Program-made: the position numbers and the translations under genes
Shown: positions 42,912 through 51,802 of the stretch, piece after piece
Layout: each line of letters starts with the position of its first letter
Position numbering within the stretch: position 1 is the stretch's first letter
Source: Paracoccus sp. S3-43
Lineage (GTDB): Bacteria > Pseudomonadota > Alphaproteobacteria > Rhodobacterales > Rhodobacteraceae
Reading direction: 5' to 3'
Assembly (NCBI RefSeq): GCF_029027965.1
Contig: NZ_CP119082.1
Coordinates: 2,961,001-3,025,000 of the forward strand
Length of the DNA: 64,000 nucleotides
Notes under the pieces: generated by a model
Database searches by the model: none
Seen by the model: only the letters and a program-made list of their open reading frames with translations
What the model was told of the DNA's origin: nothing

Positions 42912-44440
42912 GCGGCCTCCCCCTTCATTCCGTCTTGCAGGATCAGGGCCATGATCCGTTCCTGGCTGGCCTGTTCGCGGGTCAGTTCACCGGCGATCCG
43001 GCCCTCGTTCATGACATAGATGCGGTCGCACATGCCCAGCAGTTCGGGCATTTCCGAGCTGATCATGACGACTCCGTGCCCCTGCCCGGCCAGCTCGTTC
43101 ATGATGTTGTAGATCTCGAACTTGGCGCCCACGTCGATGCCGCGCGTGGGTTCGTCCAGGATCAGCACCTTGGGATCGGTGAACAGCCATTTGGACAGCA
43201 CCACCTTCTGCTGGTTGCCGCCCGACAGGTTCACGGCCCGCTGAAAGACCGTGGGGGTGCGGATGTTCATGGCCTTGCGGTATCGTTCCGCTACCTGCTG
43301 TTCGCGCCCCCGCGACAGGACCGTGCCCTTGGCGATGCCTTGCAGGTTCGCCAGCGAGATGTTGCGCAGGATCGGCTCGTCCAGGATCAGGCCCAGAACC
43401 TTGCGGTCCTCGGTCACATAGGCCAGCCCCGCGTCGATGGCCCTGGTGACGGTTGACAAGTCGGGCTTCGCGCCCGCCAGCGTCACCTCTCCGGTGATGT
43501 CTCGGCCATAGCTGCGGCCGAACAGGCTCATGGCGAATTCGGTGCGCCCCGACCCCATCAGGCCCGCGATGCCGACGATTTCGCCCTTGCGCACGGACAT
43601 CGACACGTCGCGGATCACCTGGCGGGGCTGTTCGGGATGCATGACCGACCAGTTCTTCACCTCCATCAGCACCTCGCCGATCTGCGGGATGCGGTCGGGG
43701 TAGCGGTGGGCCATGTCGCGGCCGACCATGTCGCGGATGATCCGGTCCTCGGTGATCTCGCTGCGGTCCAAGGTGGACACGGTGGACCCGTCGCGGATCA
43801 CCGTCACGCGGTCGGCGACGCGGCGGATCTCGTTCAGCTTGTGGCTGATGATGATCTGCGTGACGCCCTGGCTTTTCAGTTCCAGCATCAGGTCCAGCAG
43901 CTTCTGGCTGTCGTTTTCCTGCAACGCGGCGGTCGGTTCGTCCAGGATCAGCAGGCGCACGTTCTTGGCAAGCGCCTTGGCGATTTCCACCAGCTGCTGC
44001 TTGCCGACGCCCAGCTTTTCGACGCGGGTGGTCGGCGCCTCGGTCAGGCCGACCTTCTTCAACAGCGCCTCGGTCTTCTGATAGGCCAGCGGCCAGTTGA
44101 TGATCCCGCCCGTCGCGACCTCGTTGCCCAGAAACAGGTTCTCGGCCACCGACAGCAGCGGCACGAGCGCCAGTTCCTGGTGGATGATGACGATGCCCGC
44201 ATGTTCGCTGTCGCGGATGTCGCGGAACCGCGCGGGCTTGCCGTCATAGAGGATCTCGCCGTCATAGCTGCCATGGGGATAGACGCCCGACAGCACCTTC
44301 ATCAGCGTCGACTTGCCGGCGCCGTTCTCGCCGCAGATGGCGTGGATTTCGCCTTCGCGCACGGACAGGTTCACATCGTTCAGCGCCTTGACGCCGGGAA
44401 ACGTCTTGGTGATGCCCCGCATCTCCAGGATGGCCGTCAT
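42908..44440 (-). CDS. gguA: multiple-sugar ABC transporter ATP-binding protein GguA
   Basis: A 510-residue tandem ATPase of the MglA/XylG type. Domain 1: Walker [46 protein letters not shown] and [11 protein letters not shown]. Domain 2: GLMGSGRTE (degenerate loop), [16 protein letters not shown] and [23 protein letters not shown] 44440 follows GGGGGGAAAAACGCG. It is separated from chvE by a strong hairpin. Confidence 0.93.
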   Translation of the reverse strand: MTAILEMRGITKTFPGVKALNDVNLSVREGEIHAICGENGAGKSTLMKVLSGVYPHGSYDGEILYDGKPARFRDIRDSEHAGIVIIHQELALVPLLSVAENLFLGNEVATGGIINWPLAYQKTEALLKKVGLTEAPTTRVEKLGVGKQQLVEIAKALAKNVRLLILDEPTAALQENDSQKLLDLMLELKSQGVTQIIISHKLNEIRRVADRVTVIRDGSTVSTLDRSEITEDRIIRDMVGRDMAHRYPDRIPQIGEVLMEVKNWSVMHPEQPRQVIRDVSMSVRKGEIVGIAGLMGSGRTEFAMSLFGRSYGRDITGEVTLAGAKPDLSTVTRAIDAGLAYVTEDRKVLGLILDEPILRNISLANLQGIAKGTVLSRGREQQVAERYRKAMNIRTPTVFQRAVNLSGGNQQKVVLSKWLFTDPKVLILDEPTRGIDVGAKFEIYNIMNELAGQGHGVVMISSEMPELLGMCDRIYVMNEGRIAGELTREQASQERIMALILQDGMKGEAA

Positions 44441-44462
44441 CGCGTTTTTCCCCCCTTCGAAA

Positions 44463-44490
44463 CGCGGCCCCGGCACGCGCCGGGGCCGCG
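44463..44490 (-). promoter_or_regulatory. 12-bp perfect GC hairpin between chvE and gguA
   Basis: CGCGGCCCCGGC / GCCGGGGCCGCG, perfect over 12 bp with a 4-nt loop, starts 6 nt after the chvE stop. No T-run follows. The position fits an mRNA-stabilising or attenuating structure that keeps the binding protein in excess over the membrane components. Confidence 0.75.
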
Positions 44491-44496
44491 CAGGCA

Positions 44497-45552
44497 TCAC
44501 TTCAACTGGTCTTCGGTATAGTAACCGGAATCGACCAGAACCTCTTTCCAGTTCGACTTGGTCACCGGCACCGGCTCCAGCAGATAGGACGGCACGACCT
44601 TGACGCCGTTGTCATAGGTTTCGGTGTCGTTGATCTGCGGCTCGGTCCCTTTCAGCACGGCGTCCACCATGCCGACGGTGACTTTCGCCAGTTCGCGGGT
44701 GTCCTTGAAGATGGTCGAATACTGTTCGTCCGCCTCGATGGATTTCACCGACTGAACCTCGGCGTCCTGGCCGGTGACGATCGGCATCTGCATGTCGCCC
44801 GACCCGTAGCCCACGCCTTTCAGCGACGACAGGATGCCGATGGACAGTCCGTCATAGGGCGACAGCACCCCATGCACCTGCTTGTCGCCATAGTTCGAGG
44901 ACAGAAGGTTATCCATCCGCGACTGCGCCACGGCCGGATCCCAACGCAGGGTGCCGACCTTTTCCATGCCGGTCTGGCCCGACCCGATCACGATGGACCC
45001 GTCGTCGATCAGCGGCTGCAGGACCGACATCGCGCCGTCATAGAAGAAGAAGGCGTTGTTGTCGTCGGGGCTGCCGCCGAACAGTTCGACGTTCCAGGGC
45101 TTCACGTCGGGGAAACGTTCTTTCAGCCCGTCGACCAGCGTGGTCGCCTGCTGGACGCCGACCTTGAAGTTGTCGAAGGTTGCGTAATAGTCCACATGTT
45201 CCGACCCGCGGATCAGGCGGTCATAGGCAATCACCTTGATGTCGGCGGCGGCGGCGTTTTCCAGCGCGTTCGACAGCGTGGTGCCGTCGATGGCCGCGAT
45301 CACCAGCACGTTCACGCCCTTGGTGATCATGTTTTCCACCTGGGCCAGCTGGTTCGGAATGTCATCCTCGGCATATTGCAGGTCGGTGTCGTAGCCGGCT
45401 TCCTGCAACTGCTTGACCATGTTGTTGCCGTCGTCGATCCAGCGGGCGGACGATTTCGTCGGCATCGCGATGCCGATGGTTTCGGCCATGGCGCCGGTCG
45501 CCAGCCACGAGACCCCGATCGCCAGCGCGACCGCAGCGGTTCTGAACGTCAT
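44497..45552 (-). CDS. chvE: periplasmic multiple-monosaccharide-binding protein ChvE
   Basis: A 351-residue type I binding protein. The signal peptide spans 1-23 (ATGAMAE). The mature start [19 protein letters not shown], then [71 protein letters not shown] and [16 protein letters not shown] match ChvE. In Agrobacterium ChvE binds galactose, arabinose, glucose and others and also feeds chemotaxis and sensing. ATG 45552 has GGGGAGG upstream. It is the first gene of the cluster. Confidence 0.93.
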   Translation of the reverse strand: MTFRTAAVALAIGVSWLATGAMAETIGIAMPTKSSARWIDDGNNMVKQLQEAGYDTDLQYAEDDIPNQLAQVENMITKGVNVLVIAAIDGTTLSNALENAAAADIKVIAYDRLIRGSEHVDYYATFDNFKVGVQQATTLVDGLKERFPDVKPWNVELFGGSPDDNNAFFFYDGAMSVLQPLIDDGSIVIGSGQTGMEKVGTLRWDPAVAQSRMDNLLSSNYGDKQVHGVLSPYDGLSIGILSSLKGVGYGSGDMQMPIVTGQDAEVQSVKSIEADEQYSTIFKDTRELAKVTVGMVDAVLKGTEPQINDTETYDNGVKVVPSYLLEPVPVTKSNWKEVLVDSGYYTEDQLK

Positions 45553-45659
45553 CTGTAACCTCCCCTTGCGCGGCGCCTCGGGCCACGCCTCCTCCGAATG
45601 GATGAGAAAGGTGTAGCAAAGGTTCATCATGCCGGTAAAATGAGAAAATCGGCAATCTT

Positions 45660-45677
45660 CATATCGGAAATGATATG
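45660..45677. promoter_or_regulatory. inverted repeat over the gbpR start, likely LysR-type operator
   Basis: CATATC (45660-45665), 6-nt spacer GGAAAT, GATATG (45672-45677) is a perfect dyad whose right arm includes the gbpR ATG (45675-45677). It lies in the 122-bp divergent chvE-gbpR gap, where LysR regulators normally bind. A second dyad, GCCG (45631-45634) and CGGC (45650-45653), lies nearer chvE. Confidence 0.55.
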
Positions 45678-46619
45678 TCCATCCGTGCCCTGAAGCCCCC
45701 GCAACTGCGGCTGATTCACGAGATCGCGCTGCACGGTCAGTTGCAGATGGCGGCCGAGGCGCTGGCGATGACCCAGCCCGCCGCGTCCCGGATGCTGGCC
45801 GAGGCGGAGCGCCATGTCGGTGCCGCCCTGTTCATCCGCCAGCCCAAGGGGATGGAGCCGACCGAGATCGGCACCGCCGTCCTGCGCCGCGCCCGCGTGA
45901 TCCTGCGCGAGATGGCCAGCATCGAGGCCGACGTGCGCGCGCTGCGCGGCGGCTATGCCGGATCGGTGCGGGTGGGGGCGGTCACCGGGCCGGCGGTCAG
46001 CTATCTGGTCAGCGCGATGCGGCAGATCAAGCAGGAAAGCCCGCAGGCGGACATCACCGTGGACGTGATGCCCTCGCGCGATCTGCTGATGCAGCTGGCT
46101 GCCGGAGAGATGGATTTCGTGCTGGGCCGGATCCTGCCGGAATTCGACAGCGATGCCTTCAACATCCTGCCGATGTCGGACGAGAAGGTCGCGCTGATGG
46201 CGCGGGCCGACCATCCGCTGGCCCGCGCCCGGCTGGTGACGCTGACCGAACTGGTGGGCCAGGAATGGATCATGCAGCAGCGCGGCGCGCCGATCCGCGA
46301 GGCGACGCTGGCCGCCTTCGCGGGCGTCGGGCTGTCGGAACCCGACAACATCGTCAACAGCCCGTCGCTTCTGCTGACCATCGCCTATCTGGCGCAGTCG
46401 AACGCGATCACCCCGGTCTCGCAAGAGGTCGCCGAACTGCTGATCCGTCCGCCGGTCGGGGCCGGGTTCACGATCATCCCGACGCCGCAGCCGATCCGGG
46501 TATCGCCCTATTTCCTGCTGGATCTGAAGCGCCGCCCGCTGTCGCCGCTGGCAAAGCGGTTGCGGGAGGCGGTGGCGCAGATGTCGGGCAGCCCGATCAG
46601 GAACGCGGACGCGCGCTGA
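45675..46619 (+). CDS. gbpR: LysR-family regulator, GbpR-like
   Basis: A 314-residue LysR protein. The N-terminal helix-turn-helix is [20 protein letters not shown] plus [20 protein letters not shown]; the effector domain includes [16 protein letters not shown] and [15 protein letters not shown]. Agrobacterium GbpR lies divergent to chvE and activates it in response to galactose/arabinose; the same layout is seen here. It probably controls the whole leftward cluster. Its 3' end overlaps the convergent potC-like gene by 23 nt. Confidence 0.85.
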   Translation: MSIRALKPPQLRLIHEIALHGQLQMAAEALAMTQPAASRMLAEAERHVGAALFIRQPKGMEPTEIGTAVLRRARVILREMASIEADVRALRGGYAGSVRVGAVTGPAVSYLVSAMRQIKQESPQADITVDVMPSRDLLMQLAAGEMDFVLGRILPEFDSDAFNILPMSDEKVALMARADHPLARARLVTLTELVGQEWIMQQRGAPIREATLAAFAGVGLSEPDNIVNSPSLLLTIAYLAQSNAITPVSQEVAELLIRPPVGAGFTIIPTPQPIRVSPYFLLDLKRRPLSPLAKRLREAVAQMSGSPIRNADAR

Positions 46620-47400
46620 GTTGCCTGCGCCGGGCAATTTCGTATGCCACCGCGCCGATGATCGTGACGGCGATGATCACCAGGGCCAGGGCGTTGACGG
46701 CAGGCGTCAGGCCGGTGCGGACCTTGGTGGCGATGAACACGGTCAGCGGCGTTTCAAAGCCGCGCACGAACAGCGTGGTGTTGTAGTTTTCCACCGATTG
46801 CAGCACCGCCAGCCCCCCGGATGCCAGCAGCGCGGGCCGCAGGAAGGGCAGCAGCACCCGGCGGAACACCATCAGCCGCGACGCGCCCAGGCCCAGGGCC
46901 GCTTCCTCCTGCGTGCGGTCGAAGCGTTGCAGCCGGGCCATCACCATCAGCATCACATAGCAGATGATGAAGGTGGTCTGCGCCACCACGATCAGCAGGG
47001 TGCCTCCGCCAACCCCCACCTGCCGCCACAGGATCAGCGTGGAAATCCCGATCACCACCCCCGGCGTCAGCAGCGGCGAGACCATCACCGCATAGGCGAA
47101 GCTGCGCGCCCGCGCGTGCAGCGTGGTCAGCACCAGCGCGGCGGCGGTGCCGACCGGCAGCGCCACCAGCACCACGCAGATCGCCACGAGGCCCGAGGTC
47201 CACAGCGCCCGCCACATCGCCGCATCCGCCCACATCGCCGCAAACCAGTCCAGCGTCGTGCCCTGCCAGGGGATCACCGTCGGAAAGCGGCTGGTGTTGA
47301 ACGCGGCGGCCCCCATGATGATCAGCGGCATGAACAGATAGGCCAGGAAAGCCAGCAGATACAGCACGAACAGCCCGCGAAAGATCCGGTCGGCGGTCAT
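46597..47400 (-). CDS. polyamine-type ABC transporter permease (PotC-like)
   Basis: A 267-residue permease with six membrane helices. The cytoplasmic EAA-type loop is RTQEEAALGLGASRLMVFRRVLLPFLRPA. Family features AAFNTSRFPTVIPWQG and NYNTTLFVRGFETPLTVFIATKVRTGLTP match PotC/YdcV-like proteins. ATG 47400 overlaps the upstream permease stop by 4 nt. It is the last gene of its operon and overlaps gbpR tail-to-tail. Confidence 0.88.
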   Translation of the reverse strand: MTADRIFRGLFVLYLLAFLAYLFMPLIIMGAAAFNTSRFPTVIPWQGTTLDWFAAMWADAAMWRALWTSGLVAICVVLVALPVGTAAALVLTTLHARARSFAYAVMVSPLLTPGVVIGISTLILWRQVGVGGGTLLIVVAQTTFIICYVMLMVMARLQRFDRTQEEAALGLGASRLMVFRRVLLPFLRPALLASGGLAVLQSVENYNTTLFVRGFETPLTVFIATKVRTGLTPAVNALALVIIAVTIIGAVAYEIARRRQLSARPRS

Positions 47401-48278
47401 TTCGCCACATCCGTCAGGTTCACGCGGAAGACGCGCAGCGTGACCAGCACCACCGCCAGGCACAGAACCAGCAGCGTCAGCGCATAGGCCGCGCCCCGGT
47501 TCCAGTCGCCGCCCTCGAAGAACCAGTTATAGATGATCTCGGTGAACCAGCGGCTGCCGGGGCTGCCCAGCAGCGCGGGCGCGACATAGGATCCGGCGGC
47601 CAGCATGAAGGTGAAGACGCAGCCCGTGGCGATGCCCGCCTTGGCGTGCGGGATGACGATCCGCCAATGCGTCCGCCAGGTGGGCGATCCCAGGTCGCGC
47701 GCGGCCTCAAGCTGCGCTTTGTCCAGGGATTCGATGGCGTTATAGATCGGCAGCAGCATGAACAGGATATAGGCATAGACCATCCCCGCCAGCACGCCGC
47801 CATCGCCCTGCCAGCGGATCGGCGCGTTGATCAACCCGATCCCCTGCAAGACCGCGTTCAGCGGCCCGCGATAGGCCAGCAGGATGAACCAGGCCAGCGT
47901 GCGCAGCACCTCGTTGATGAAGAAGGGGATGATGACCAGCATCAGCGCGATGGAAAGCTGGCCGGGCGTCGCGCGCTGCGCCATCCAGAAGGCCACCGGA
48001 TAGCAGACGGCCAGCGTCAGCGCCGCGACAAGCGCGCTGGCCCAGATGGTCTTGAGGAAGATCGCGCGATGCACGCCCTCCTTCGCCAGATACAGGAAAT
48101 TGTCCAGCGACCACACGTCCTGCGGCCCGCCGATCTGCGCCGGCGGCAGGTTCGGGCGCAGCGCATAGTCGATCATCATCAGGTTCGGCGCCAGCACCAT
48201 CGCCGCAAGCCAGACCAGCACCAGCGACAGAAAGATCGTCGCCAAGCCACCGCCAAAGCGCGCGTAAAGATCACGCAT
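47397..48278 (-). CDS. polyamine-type ABC transporter permease (PotB-like)
   Basis: A 293-residue permease with six membrane helices and the EAA loop SLDKAQLEAARDLGSPTWRTHWRIVIPHAKAG. LRPNLPPAQIGGPQDVWSLDNF and FFINEVLRTLAWFILL are typical of PotB. ATG 48278 begins MRDLYARFGGG; it overlaps the ATPase gene stop by 8 nt. It forms the channel with the PotC-like subunit. Confidence 0.88.
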   Translation of the reverse strand: MRDLYARFGGGLATIFLSLVLVWLAAMVLAPNLMMIDYALRPNLPPAQIGGPQDVWSLDNFLYLAKEGVHRAIFLKTIWASALVAALTLAVCYPVAFWMAQRATPGQLSIALMLVIIPFFINEVLRTLAWFILLAYRGPLNAVLQGIGLINAPIRWQGDGGVLAGMVYAYILFMLLPIYNAIESLDKAQLEAARDLGSPTWRTHWRIVIPHAKAGIATGCVFTFMLAAGSYVAPALLGSPGSRWFTEIIYNWFFEGGDWNRGAAYALTLLVLCLAVVLVTLRVFRVNLTDVAK

Positions 48279-49335
48279 CGGCCAGCACCACCGCATGTTC
48301 CGGCGCAAAGGAAAAGCTGGCATCCGTCCCCGGCGCGGGCGCGTCGGCCAGACGGGTGGAGGGCACCGCCGCCGTCAGCGCCGCGCCGTCGGCAAACTGG
48401 CCGTGGATCAGGGCGAAGGCCCCTTCGAAATCCATGCGGCCGACACGGGCGCGCAGGGTATTGGCGCCGACGCCGGGCACCAGCGCCTCGGGGCGGACAT
48501 ACAGCGTGGCGGCCTGGCCGATGGCCAGCGGCGGATCGGCCCGCCCGTGCAGCGGACCCAACGCGGTATCCACCCGCACCACCCCGTCGCCCACGGCGCT
48601 GACCCGGCCCGCGATGGCGTTCGTCTCGCCCACGAAGCGGGCCACGAAGGGCGTGGCCGGGTGGTCGTAAAGCTGGCGCGGCGTGGCGACCTGTTGCAGC
48701 AGGCCCGCCGACATCACCGCCACGCGGTCGGACATGGCCAGCGCCTCGGACTGGTCGTGGGTGATATAGATGAAGGTGACGCCGGTGCGCTTCTGCAAGC
48801 TGCGCAATTCCGCCCGCATGTGCTGGCGCAGCTTCAGATCCAGCGCCGACAAGGGCTCGTCCAGCAGCAGCACGCCCGGCTCGACCGCAAGCGCGCGCGC
48901 GATGGCGACGCGCTGGCGCTGACCGCCGGACAATTCGCCGGGCATCCGATCGCCGTAACCCTCCAGCGCGATCAGGCGCAGCAGATCGTCGGCCCGCTTG
49001 CGGCGCTCAGTGCGGCCCAGGCCCCGCGCTTCAAGCCCGAAGGCGATGTTTTCCCAGACCGGCATCAGCGGGAACAGCGCCAGCGACTGGAAGATCATCG
49101 CCGTCGGCCGCTGGTTCGGGCCAAGCCCGCGCATATCCTTGCCGCCGATCAGCACCCGCCCCTCGGTCGGCTCGATGAACCCGGCGATCATCCGCAGGAT
49201 GGTGGTCTTGCCGCAGCCCGACGGCCCGAGGATGGAAAAGAACTCGCCCGGCTGGACCGTGAAGGACACCCCGCTGACCGCCTGCGTCGTGCCGAAGCGC
49301 ATCCCGATCCCGTCAAGCTCTACCGAATGCGACAT
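48271..49335 (-). CDS. polyamine-type ABC transporter ATP-binding protein (PotA-like)
   Basis: A 354-residue ATPase with a regulatory C-terminal TOBE domain. Walker A GPSGCGKTT, Q-loop MIFQSLALFPLMPVWENI, signature LSGGQRQRVAIARAL, Walker B VLLLDEPLSALD and H-loop YITHDQSEAL are all present. The TOBE part (about 270-354) includes LYVRPEALVPG. It follows the binding-protein gene after a hairpin and precedes the two permease genes. Confidence 0.92.
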   Translation of the reverse strand: MSHSVELDGIGMRFGTTQAVSGVSFTVQPGEFFSILGPSGCGKTTILRMIAGFIEPTEGRVLIGGKDMRGLGPNQRPTAMIFQSLALFPLMPVWENIAFGLEARGLGRTERRKRADDLLRLIALEGYGDRMPGELSGGQRQRVAIARALAVEPGVLLLDEPLSALDLKLRQHMRAELRSLQKRTGVTFIYITHDQSEALAMSDRVAVMSAGLLQQVATPRQLYDHPATPFVARFVGETNAIAGRVSAVGDGVVRVDTALGPLHGRADPPLAIGQAATLYVRPEALVPGVGANTLRARVGRMDFEGAFALIHGQFADGAALTAAVPSTRLADAPAPGTDASFSFAPEHAVVLADA

Positions 49336-49352
49336 CCGTCCCCCGCTGGTCA

Positions 49353-49377
49353 GGGACAGGGGCCGGCCCCCTGCCCC
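49353..49377 (-). promoter_or_regulatory. hairpin between binding-protein and ATPase genes of the polyamine operon
   Basis: In the minus-strand transcript GGGGCAGGGG pairs with CCCCUGUCCC (10 bp, one G-U) around a 5-nt loop, starting 9 nt after the binding-protein stop. No T-run follows. It is the same arrangement as after chvE and ytfQ. Confidence 0.6.
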
Positions 49378-49386
49378 GGTTGGTCG

Positions 49387-50511
49387 TCAGGCCGACAGGA
49401 AGCGGTCCTGGTATTCGTTGCGCTTGGTCACATACCAGTTTTCCTGGATCGGCCACCACCACAGCTTCTCCAGCGCGTCGCCCGGATAGGCGGCGGCGAA
49501 GAAGGCCTTGGCCTGATCCGACAGCAGGTCGGCCGATCCCACGGCGGTCGAGTTGATCGAGGTCGCGTTGCTATACATCGCCCCGGCTTCCGGCGTCAGG
49601 AACCAGTTGATGAAGGCATAGGCGGCGTCCAGGTTCGCCGCGCCCTTGGGGATCGACAGCCCCTCCATCCAGGCCAGCGCGCCTTCCCTGGGCGCGATGA
49701 AGCCCACCGGCAGGCCCTCCTTGGACAGGGCGGCGGCGGTCGAATCCCAGGTCTGGCCGATGGCCGCGCCGTTGACGCGGAAGGCGCCCTGGGCCTCGTT
49801 TTCATTGTTCCAGAACTGGATGATGTTGCCCTTGCGGGCGATCGCCTCGGCCAGGATCACGTCGAAGATCTCGACCTGCGCCTCGGGCGTCTTGAAGGCG
49901 TCCAGCAGCGGCCGGGGCAGCTTGCCCTCGGATTCCAGCCACAGGCCCAGGCCCGCCAGCGCGGAATGGGCGCGCACCGTGGCCTTGCCTTCCGCCCCTT
50001 CGCCCCAGAGGTCGCCATAGGAAGCCTTGCCGTATTCCAGCGGCATCTGGTCACGGTCGAAGGCCACGGCCTCGGTCCCCCAGTCGGTCGGCACCTGATA
50101 GCGCTTGCCATCGACCACCGCGCCCAGGCTGGTCGAGTTCTCCCAGGCCGAGGGCAGCACCTTCGCCACCTCGATCTTCGCTTCGTCCAGCGGCTGGACC
50201 AGGCCGAATTCGACATAGTTCGGCACCCGGTCCACGGTCGGCCAGATCAGGTCGAAGCCTGCGCCATTGTTGGCGCGCAGCTGGTTCAGCAGTTCGTCAT
50301 TGGTGCCATAGGGCGTATAGTTCGGCTTGATCCCGGTGGCTTTTTCAAAGGCAGCCAGGATCTCGTCGTTCAGATAGCCCGCCCAGGCAAAGATGTTCAG
50401 CGTGCCCGAGCCCTGGGCAAAGCCCGGCCGCGCGATCAGCGGCGCCGCCAGCGACAGGCCCGCAGTTGCCGCGGCGCCCTTCAAAAGCCCGCGGCGATGA
50501 AATGTGGTCAT
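49387..50511 (-). CDS. polyamine-type periplasmic substrate-binding protein (PotD-like)
   Basis: A 374-residue binding protein exported by Tat or Sec: FHRRGLLKGAAATAGLSLAA is a twin-Arg-like leader with cut near GFAQG. The mature start TLNIFAWAGYLNDEILAAFEKATG is the PotD/PotF hallmark, followed by GFDLIWPTVDRVPNYVEFGL and WGTEAVAFDRDQMP. Acidic and aromatic pocket residues (WENS, DWGTE) suggest an amine ligand such as spermidine or putrescine, but the ligand cannot be fixed from sequence. Confidence 0.88.
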   Translation of the reverse strand: MTTFHRRGLLKGAAATAGLSLAAPLIARPGFAQGSGTLNIFAWAGYLNDEILAAFEKATGIKPNYTPYGTNDELLNQLRANNGAGFDLIWPTVDRVPNYVEFGLVQPLDEAKIEVAKVLPSAWENSTSLGAVVDGKRYQVPTDWGTEAVAFDRDQMPLEYGKASYGDLWGEGAEGKATVRAHSALAGLGLWLESEGKLPRPLLDAFKTPEAQVEIFDVILAEAIARKGNIIQFWNNENEAQGAFRVNGAAIGQTWDSTAAALSKEGLPVGFIAPREGALAWMEGLSIPKGAANLDAAYAFINWFLTPEAGAMYSNATSINSTAVGSADLLSDQAKAFFAAAYPGDALEKLWWWPIQENWYVTKRNEYQDRFLSA

Positions 50512-50531
50512 GTATCGTCCCCCGATAAGGT

Positions 50532-50546
50532 CGCCCCGCCGGGGCG
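50532..50546 (-). terminator. short hairpin between bioY and the polyamine operon
   Basis: CGCCCC / GGGGCG with a 3-nt loop lies in the 118-bp gap after bioY and just upstream of the ribosome-binding site of the PotD-like gene. It may end the bioMNY transcript or act in the 5' leader; there is no T-run. Confidence 0.35.
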
Positions 50547-50629
50547 TTGGTCAATCGGCGCCAAGCATAGACCGGCCCTGTGACAGGTCAAAGACGTGTC
50601 TGATCTGCCACCGAAAATCCGGCTTCCCC

Positions 50630-51175
50630 TCAGTGGCGCGACAGCAGGCTGTCGGGGCGCGACCGCGCCAGGGCCTGCGTGATCAGCCCGGTCAGCACCG
50701 CCTTGATCAGGTCGCCCGGAAGGAAGGCCGTCACCAGAACCGCGCATTCAGCCAGGGTCTTGTGCAGCGTCATCGACATGCCGACGATGCCGAAGCCGTA
50801 GAGCACCACGATCCCGCCGATGACCGAGGCCGTCGCCGCCGTCACCGCCAGGGGCGCGCCGCGCCAGCGTTCGACGATCAGCCCGGTGACGAAGGCCGCG
50901 ACCGGCCAGCCGATGAAAAAGCCCGAGGTCGGCGCGACGAAGGCCCCCAGCCCGCCGCGCCCGCCCGCCAGCAGCGGCAGGCCCAGCGCCACCAGCGCCA
51001 TCAGCAGCAGCACCGCCAGCGCGCCCCGCCGCGCCCCCAGGATCGCGCCCGCCAGCATCACGCCCATGCTCTGCGCGCTGATCGGCACGCCGAAGCCCAG
51101 CGTCAGGCTGGGGATCAGCCCCAGGGCGGCGATCAGCGCGGCGAACAGCGCGATCCGGGTCATGTTGCGTTCCAT
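50630..51175 (-). CDS. bioY: biotin transporter substrate-binding subunit BioY
   Basis: A 181-residue integral membrane S-component that captures biotin. LGLIPSLTLGFGVPISAQSMGVMLAGAILGARRG and PLLAGGRGGLGAFVAPTSGFFIGW are the BioY signatures, with about six membrane helices. It follows bioN by 3 bp. With BioM and BioN it forms the ECF-type high-affinity biotin importer. Confidence 0.93.
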   Translation of the reverse strand: MERNMTRIALFAALIAALGLIPSLTLGFGVPISAQSMGVMLAGAILGARRGALAVLLLMALVALGLPLLAGGRGGLGAFVAPTSGFFIGWPVAAFVTGLIVERWRGAPLAVTAATASVIGGIVVLYGFGIVGMSMTLHKTLAECAVLVTAFLPGDLIKAVLTGLITQALARSRPDSLLSRH

Positions 51176-51178
51176 CTC

Positions 51179-51802
51179 TCAGTCCCTCCGTGATCCGGTA
51201 TCGGGCAGAATCCCGCCCCGTGCGCGCAGAGCTTCGGCGACATGATCGGCGTCGTCCAGCGCCAAGGCGGCCATCGGCATGACAATCCGCCAGTTCGGCC
51301 GCCTGTGCGACCGCGCCCGCCAGGACATCGACAGCCTCTGGCCGTTCTCCACCAGCATCGGGGTGAAGCGCAGGACCATGGCGATGGCAAGCGTCACCGC
51401 GCGGGCGGGCAGCCCGATCCGGCGCAGCGGCGCCAGCAGCCAGGTCAGCACCGCGATCATGTCGGTCAGCCGCGTGGTCATGGTCACGAAATTCGCCAGC
51501 GCCAGCGCCGCCAGCAGGCGCAGGGCGATGATCAAGCCCGCCTGCACCTGCCCGGTCAGCCCGTGCCAGATCGCGATCAGCAGCAGGAACGGCCACAGCA
51601 GCCGCAGATGGCGCAGCCCCTGCCCCAGGAAGACGGCGCCCGCCGACAGATACAGCGCCGCGATGGCCAGCAGGGCCAGGGCCAGCACCCAGGGCCGGTC
51701 GGCCAGAAACAGCGCCACGGTCAGCGCCGACAGGATCAGCAGCTTGGCCCCGGCAGGCAGGCGATGCGCCCAGGTCTCAACGGGCGATGTCAGCGAGATC
51801 AT
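51179..51802 (-). CDS. bioN: ECF biotin transporter transmembrane subunit BioN
   Basis: A 207-residue EcfT-type coupling subunit: SPVETWAHRLPAGAKLLILSALTVALF at the start, then several membrane helices and the coupling-helix region LRFTPMLVENGQRLSMSWRARSHRRP, which carries Ala-Arg-Ser motifs contacting the ATPase. ATG 51802 lies inside the end of bioM (26-nt overlap), typical of tight coupling. Confidence 0.88.
   Translation of the reverse strand: MISLTSPVETWAHRLPAGAKLLILSALTVALFLADRPWVLALALLAIAALYLSAGAVFLGQGLRHLRLLWPFLLLIAIWHGLTGQVQAGLIIALRLLAALALANFVTMTTRLTDMIAVLTWLLAPLRRIGLPARAVTLAIAMVLRFTPMLVENGQRLSMSWRARSHRRPNWRIVMPMAALALDDADHVAEALRARGGILPDTGSRRD

Noticed and set aside
48295-50583. A 762-codon plus-strand frame opposite the polyamine ABC genes
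   Set aside because: It shows Arg/Gln/His-rich antisense composition over two clearly functional genes.
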